Notes under the pieces: generated by a model
The model's input: only the letters and a program-made list of their open reading frames with translations
What the model was told of the DNA's origin: nothing
Databases searched by the model: none
Part shown: piece after piece, positions 62,801 through 64,000 of the stretch
Layout of the letters: each line of letters opens with the position of its first letter
How positions within the stretch are numbered: the first letter of the stretch is position 1
Position numbers and translations under genes: made by a program
Source: Solanum dulcamara
Taxonomy: Eukaryota > Streptophyta > Magnoliopsida > Solanales > Solanaceae
Direction: 5' to 3'
Length of the DNA: 64,000 nt
NCBI RefSeq assembly: GCF_947179165.1
Contig: NC_077245.1
Span: forward strand, 573,001 to 637,000

Positions 62801-64000
62801 GGAAAATCGGGTAATTTTGATACAATGAGGGATGTATAGTAATTAGACTTTTCCATTATGGGATTTAGGTAAAGTTTATTTAAATTTATGTATCAAATGA
62901 GGTCAAAAATCCGAAATTCATTAATCTTCAAGTTCAAGGTTATTCTCCTAAATCACTCGAACTCAATTATGCAATGGGCCTGATCATAAATCTGTATTAG
63001 AAAAGCCCAATATTCAACATGCACATGCACACTAACAATTAACAAGGTAGTATCATTTTGTTTGGGCTGAGATGATTTTCAGCCCAATACCAATATAAAG
63101 AAGTTATGAATGAAGATGGCCCAGAGGTGGAGAGCACGATAAGTATCGCTTCATTTTTAAGTAGGGATTACACAAATTTCACAGTGTCAAGAGTTAATTA
63201 TATCACATCTTTACTCTTTTATAAATAACAAAAATCTCTTAAATTTGGTGGAATCCGGATACATTCCAAAACGTCGCGTCTCGATTTCGGATACATCACT
63301 CAACGTCCTGATACATCGCGTAGAGTGATGTATTCAAAAATATGAGAGAGTATAATTTTTTTAAATGGTGGGAAATTTTAGAAAATATAATAAAATAAGT
63401 TATGTATTTGTAATATTTCATCTCCAAACTAGAATTTTTCAACACTAATACAATTAATCAAATCTTAAAATAGATACCAAACTTCAAGTAAAAAGAACTC
63501 TAGAATCCGTTCAACTCCCTTTTCTTTTGCAAAAGATAAAATTATATGTAGAAATCTTCTATCAGAATATGAGTTCACGAATTTATAATTTTAATATATG
63601 TGATTTTAAGTTTATCCCATCATTTTAACAAATTTATTTACCACAATATCATATATATGCATATGTAGGCGATAGGTCGACAATGTTCCAAACCATTTTG
63701 AAGAGATATTTTCTCGTTTTATCTTCCATATGTACTTTTTGACATCTTTAGCGAGTGTTGGTCATATTTAATTTTATCAATCATAGATAATCGCACATTT
63801 ATATCTTCATAACAATATCTAATAGATATACACGTAAGATTTTAGTAGCCCAACATTCATTATCACAAATTAAATTTATCTTTAATTTTTGTAGGCATTT
63901 TGTATCACAACACTTTGAGTAAAACCTTTTTAAATCTCAACTATCTGATTTTAATTATATAAATAACATTTCTATCTAGTGCATTCTACTATCTTGAAAT
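62801..64000. other. AT-rich right-end stretch
   Basis: No gene was recognised. GATACAT/GATGTAT words recur at 63245-63340 ('ggatacatcactcaacgtcc', 'tgatacatcgcgtagagtga'), suggesting that the repeat-rich unit to the left extends to about 63350. The rest is AT-rich. Confidence 0.45.

Noticed and set aside
1..64000. tRNA, rRNA or snoRNA genes
   Set aside because: No A/B-box pair with a cloverleaf-compatible context, rRNA core or C/D-box arrangement was noticed. A tRNAscan or Infernal run would decide; none was possible here.

Overview
This is plant nuclear DNA. It is AT-rich, with intron-split genes, GT-AG splice sites, long AT-rich intergenic stretches and many short transposable-element relics. 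Solanaceae (tomato/potato/tobacco group) is the best guess, because the window carries at least six copies or fragments of a TS-type SINE with the TTG-repeat 3' end known from that family. The gene products match well-known eudicot families. The species call is an inference from family knowledge.

Layout. Positions 3-188 read like the last coding exon of a + strand gene that enters from the left. A clade-G-like PP2C phosphatase (+, 4118-7973, 4 exons, 387 aa) converges on a canopy-type ER saposin-like protein (-, 9069-13055, 9 exons, 191 aa). A single-exon F-box/kelch protein (+, 17387-19126, 579 aa) follows. Three minus-strand genes then lie head to tail: a U-box/ARM E3 ligase of the PUB43/44 (SAUL1) type (20121-24745, 813 aa), a small coiled-coil protein of the At5g43822/C1orf109 (AIRIM) family (27463-31035, 199 aa), and an EH-domain protein of the AtEH1/Pan1 type (32475-43763, 997 aa). 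A short, divergent trehalose-6-phosphate phosphatase (+, 51832-54520, 293 aa) and a TANGO2/NRDE-family protein (-, 55546-57858, 270 aa) come next. At the right end is an unrecognised two-exon ORF (61312 onward) set among tandem repeats rich in a TGATACAT/ATGTATCA motif. All exon joins were worked out by hand from splice sites, reading phase and family similarity; every multi-exon model keeps frame from ATG to stop.

Mobile elements. Two hAT-like MITEs of about 640 bp (14174-14819 and 44568-45203) lie in opposite orientation 30 kb apart, one with a perfect 8-bp target-site duplication. A third relative is at 58167-58885. Stowaway-like MITEs sit in PP2C introns and upstream of the TPP gene, where a tandem array of about 335-bp units runs up to the promoter. 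A LINE 3' fragment lies in EH1 intron 1 and shares its tail with the SINEs. A decayed TANGO2 exon-2 copy lies about 10 kb from the parent gene.

The genes do not form a pathway. The most notable grouping is EH1, AIRIM-like and PUB43/44-like in one orientation, which appears to match the Arabidopsis At1g20760-At1g20780 interval (an inference from memory that needs checking). No clearly new multi-gene system was seen. The leads most worth following are the divergent TPP with its repeat-built promoter, the TANGO2 relic, and the repeat-embedded unknown ORF.
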